From Lineus longissimus (lineage: Eukaryota > Nemertea > Pilidiophora > Heteronemertea > Lineidae): a stretch of DNA of 64,000 nt. Position 1 is the stretch's first letter; each line of letters begins with the position of its first letter. The notes below the pieces were generated by a model. It saw only the letters and a program-made list of their open reading frames with translations, was not told the DNA's origin and did not search any database. Of the stretch, positions 61,687 to 64,000 are shown piece by piece. A program made the position numbers and the translations under genes. Location of the stretch: assembly GCF_910592395.1 (NCBI RefSeq), contig NC_088316.1, forward strand, positions 7,254,001 to 7,318,000, read 5' to 3'.

Positions 61687-61761
61687 AGTCTTCTTTATCA
61701 TCACTACCTGTGATATCTAGACTTTCATCTATTGGTTTGTCACATTCAGAGACGGTCATAT
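61687..61761 (-). pseudogene. 3' remnant of the 278-aa Polinton gene (copy B)
   Basis: Matches the last 25 codons of 3648-4484 and stops at GTCATA where LINE sequence starts. Confidence 0.85.
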
Positions 61762-62320
61762 AGTGAAAGCTCAGGTGGCTGCTCTTAGAAGAAAGTCGGA
61801 TGACTCCGCGGAGTTTTTGAATATTGTGATTCGAAATCTACAGGAGGGAAAGAATGAAAATGTCGCAAACAAGACACAAGCCCTTTTGCGGGAAGGGCTA
61901 AAGCTGAAGGACTTGTCTTTTCAAAAAGTCGAACGCAAACGCTCATACAATGACCGCCCAGGCCTGATTATTGCCACGTGCCGGTCGTATGAGGACAAAT
62001 CTCTGATAATGGACGCTAAACAATCGCTTAAGGAGTGTCGTCAGTACAGTAATGTGTATATTTCGAACGATAAGCCTCTGTCACAGAGAATCGCCGAGAA
62101 TAATATACGGACAATTGTGAAAAATCTCCCAGGCGCTGGCGACGTGCTTGAGGTCAAAGGCTCGCGAGTGGTCGCCAAGCAACAGAAATATGTCCCCAAC
62201 GAGAATAATCGAAACGATAAAATGAATAGCCGAAATCGACCTCAGGGTAACCAAACAGTAACACGAAACACGAATAACCGCGAGGAAGGATATAACCGTG
62301 GAGCGAATGCAAACCGCTAG
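61762..62320 (+). CDS. LINE ORF1-like protein, 5' truncated
   Basis: Open from the junction (no ATG at the start; first codon GTG) for 185 codons to a TAG. A central region (FLNIVIRNLQEGKNENVANK, SYEDKSLIMDAKQSLKE) has the pattern of a small RNA-recognition-like fold seen in LINE ORF1 proteins, followed by an Asn/Arg-rich basic tail. Probably binds the LINE RNA. Confidence 0.6.
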
Positions 62321-62329
62321 GATGACGCA

Positions 62330-64000
62330 ATGTGTCGAGACAACTCCGCTGGAGAACATGCAGTCAGGGATGGCCACTCATTTATGTTGCTGAACGCTCG
62401 TAGTCTAAAAACTGTAAATCGGTCGAAAAATAAGCTGGCGCAATTCCAGCAGTTGGTGCTTTGTAATCAGTTTGATTTCGTGTGTGTTTCGGAGACTTGG
62501 TTAAACGCAGAGGTAGCAGACGGTGAAATACTGCCGCCTTCGTACACCATCCATCGAAGGGACCGCAACTCGCAGGAACAAGAACGTGGTGGCGGCGTTC
62601 TAATGGCATGTAGATCGGACATGCCGTCGTACCGTAGAACTGACCTGGAAAAAGAAAACTCCGAGATTCTTGTGTGCGAGGTCAAACCAGATTCTGACGA
62701 GCCTTTTGCTCTTATTGTGTGCTATAATCCACCGGATAATGTCGATGAGCAGATGGCGTTCCTGGGGGACCTCAGGGACGTTCTCAAAAGTTGTGAAGGA
62801 GAATTCAGCAATATTTGTCTCTCAGGCGACCTAAACATTCCGAGCATCAATTGGGACACTGTGTCTAGTGTCAATGGCTCTCATGTGTCTGGGGAGTTTT
62901 GTAATATCGTGAACGATTTCTCGTTAACACAGCTCGTCCTCAACCCTACTCATAAGCATGGAAACATACTCGACTTAATCCTGACAAATCAACCAGAGCG
63001 ATTCAGTGACACGGAAACATGGCCAGGAATGTACGATTCTGATCATTTTCCCGTAGTGTCGAATTTCCGTACTAGAATGCCCCGTCGTGTTGGAATTTCG
63101 CGCGTTGTTTATGACTTTACGCGTGCGGACTACACAGGTCTAAGGTCATTCCTTTGTGACGAGCTTGGTCCCAACTCTGATTTCTGTTTGCAAAATGGCC
63201 AGGACGGCATTGACAATTTGTGGTCAGAGTGGCTAGGTGTGTATAACACTGGATTAGACCGCTTTATTCCGCGGAAAACTATTCGTGACAAAAGCTATCC
63301 GCCATGGATTGACCGCGAAGTGAGACGCATGTCATCAAAAGTGAATGCTGCCCGCCGCTGCGCAAAAAACAGGAACAGTGACTCTTGTTGGAGGAAATAC
63401 CGGCGCCTGCGCAATGAACTCAGAAATTTGACCCGTGACAAATACAAAGCGAATGTAAACAATCTTGGATCAGAAGTGCGTAAAAACCCAAAACGTTTTT
63501 GGAACTTCTATCACGCAAAAACCAAATCAAACTCTATACCAGAGACAGCGAAGCTGGGCAATGAGTCTTTTGTGACTCCTCTGCGCAAGGCAAAAGCCTT
63601 CAATGGTTATTTTTATTCCAATTTTTCTCATCACAACGACTTGAGAAAACCTGATGTTACCATGTATGATAATTATAACCTTGATTCTGTTAACTTTACA
63701 GCAGTTGAGGTGAAATCGGTATTAAACAGGCTGGACAAGACTAAGGCCTGTGGGCCTGACAGGGTCTCTAATCGTGTTCTGAGGGAGTGTGCCTCTACAC
63801 TGTGTTCTTCACTCGCATTTTTATTCAACGTTTCAATGCAGACAGGTGTTTTACCAAACGATTGGAAAATCGCTAACGTTGTGCCAGTGTACAAGAAGGG
63901 AGACAAGCATTTGATTTCAAATTATAGACCCGTGTCTCTCCTATCTGTGGTTTCTAAAGTAATGGAACGTTGCATTTATAACAGTATCTATCCAGTCTTA
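62330..64000 (+). CDS. LINE ORF2: APE endonuclease and start of reverse transcriptase (partial)
   Basis: Open from ATG 62330, 9 nt after the ORF1 stop, to the window end (557 codons). Endonuclease motifs: LLNARSL, VSETWL, GGGVLMACRS, IVCYNPPD, GDLNIPSINW, LDLILTNQ and the catalytic SDHFPVVSNF. Reverse transcriptase begins with VLNRLDKTKACGPDRVSNRV and VVPVYKKGDKHLISNYRPVS. No defect seen, so this could be a recent insertion. Confidence 0.88.
   Translation, partial: MCRDNSAGEHAVRDGHSFMLLNARSLKTVNRSKNKLAQFQQLVLCNQFDFVCVSETWLNAEVADGEILPPSYTIHRRDRNSQEQERGGGVLMACRSDMPSYRRTDLEKENSEILVCEVKPDSDEPFALIVCYNPPDNVDEQMAFLGDLRDVLKSCEGEFSNICLSGDLNIPSINWDTVSSVNGSHVSGEFCNIVNDFSLTQLVLNPTHKHGNILDLILTNQPERFSDTETWPGMYDSDHFPVVSNFRTRMPRRVGISRVVYDFTRADYTGLRSFLCDELGPNSDFCLQNGQDGIDNLWSEWLGVYNTGLDRFIPRKTIRDKSYPPWIDREVRRMSSKVNAARRCAKNRNSDSCWRKYRRLRNELRNLTRDKYKANVNNLGSEVRKNPKRFWNFYHAKTKSNSIPETAKLGNESFVTPLRKAKAFNGYFYSNFSHHNDLRKPDVTMYDNYNLDSVNFTAVEVKSVLNRLDKTKACGPDRVSNRVLRECASTLCSSLAFLFNVSMQTGVLPNDWKIANVVPVYKKGDKHLISNYRPVSLLSVVSKVMERCIYNSIYPVL

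Larger units (their letters stand above)
49193..61761 (+). mobile_element. Polinton/Maverick copy B, left part, interrupted by LINE
   Basis: Starts with a TIR at 49193 and carries capsid, ATPase, integrase and polymerase genes in an order typical of these elements. At 61762 it changes abruptly to LINE sequence inside the 278-aa gene; the remaining genes seen in copy A (400, 538, 148 and 315 aa) are not present in the window for this copy. Confidence 0.88.
61762..64000 (+). mobile_element. LINE (CR1/Jockey-like), 5' truncated, inserted in Polinton B
   Basis: Begins inside an ORF1 and runs to the window edge in ORF2. GC content and codon use differ from the AT-rich Polinton. The 3' end and any target duplication are outside the window. 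Confidence 0.85.

Noticed and set aside
1-61761. Diversity-generating retroelement as the source of the cassettes in the 316/309-aa protein
   Set aside because: No template repeat with adenine-specific changes and no matching reverse transcriptase; the cassettes are wholly unrelated rather than point-mutated.

Overview
The window is from an animal nuclear genome, most likely a marine invertebrate: spliced host-type genes with short introns and GT/AG borders lie among metazoan transposons (Polinton/Maverick, piggyBac, Tigger/pogo, Ty3/gypsy, LINEs, MULE, Harbinger-like MITEs). The species cannot be named from sequence alone. No rRNA, tRNA, CRISPR or bacterial operon signal was seen.

Layout. 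(1) 1-9113: the right half of a Polinton (copy A), cut by the window edge: polymerase, a 316-aa protein, six further minus-strand ORFs and the terminal inverted repeat (TIR). (2) 9114-49192: about 40 kb of host DNA with an intronless OTU protease ORF, a decayed THAP-domain multi-exon gene (16889-24616), a compact intact-looking gene with a P2X7-like cysteine-rich domain (24677-26165, minus), a piggyBac element carrying a foldback element inside its transposase, a Ty3/gypsy element broken by a LINE, a MULE-like remnant, several MITEs and an 82-bp tandem array that is the arm of a foldback structure. (3) 49193-61761: the left two thirds of a second Polinton (copy B, same orientation), with double jelly-roll-like capsid protein, minor capsid candidate, membrane proteins, packaging ATPase, integrase with chromodomain, zinc/HNH-like protein and a broken polymerase. 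Copy B is interrupted at 61762 by a LINE that runs off the window. A and B overlap in the polymerase to 278-aa-gene segment, so together they outline one element of about 18 kb.

How it works together. The Polinton genes form a virus-like set: protein-primed type B polymerase for replication, integrase for insertion, ATPase and two capsid-type proteins for particle assembly. Copy A's visible polymerase segment is open throughout; copy B's is broken by small indels and a 430-nt deletion.

Most unusual observations. (i) About 38 full or partial copies of a 30-nt double-hairpin unit (two 4-bp stems with 3-nt loops) lie all over both Polintons, mostly in frame inside genes, with filled/empty sites visible between A and B, stem covariation and frame-dependent loss of stop codons; no full copy was found in the 40 kb between. 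(ii) The outermost 130 bp of the TIR is itself a palindrome whose arms have changed in a paired way between copies. (iii) The 316/309-aa protein is nearly identical between copies except for two sharply bounded, unrelated cassettes. (iv) Many Polinton start codons sit in a TAAATG context, and ATPase and integrase diverge with only four bases between their start codons.
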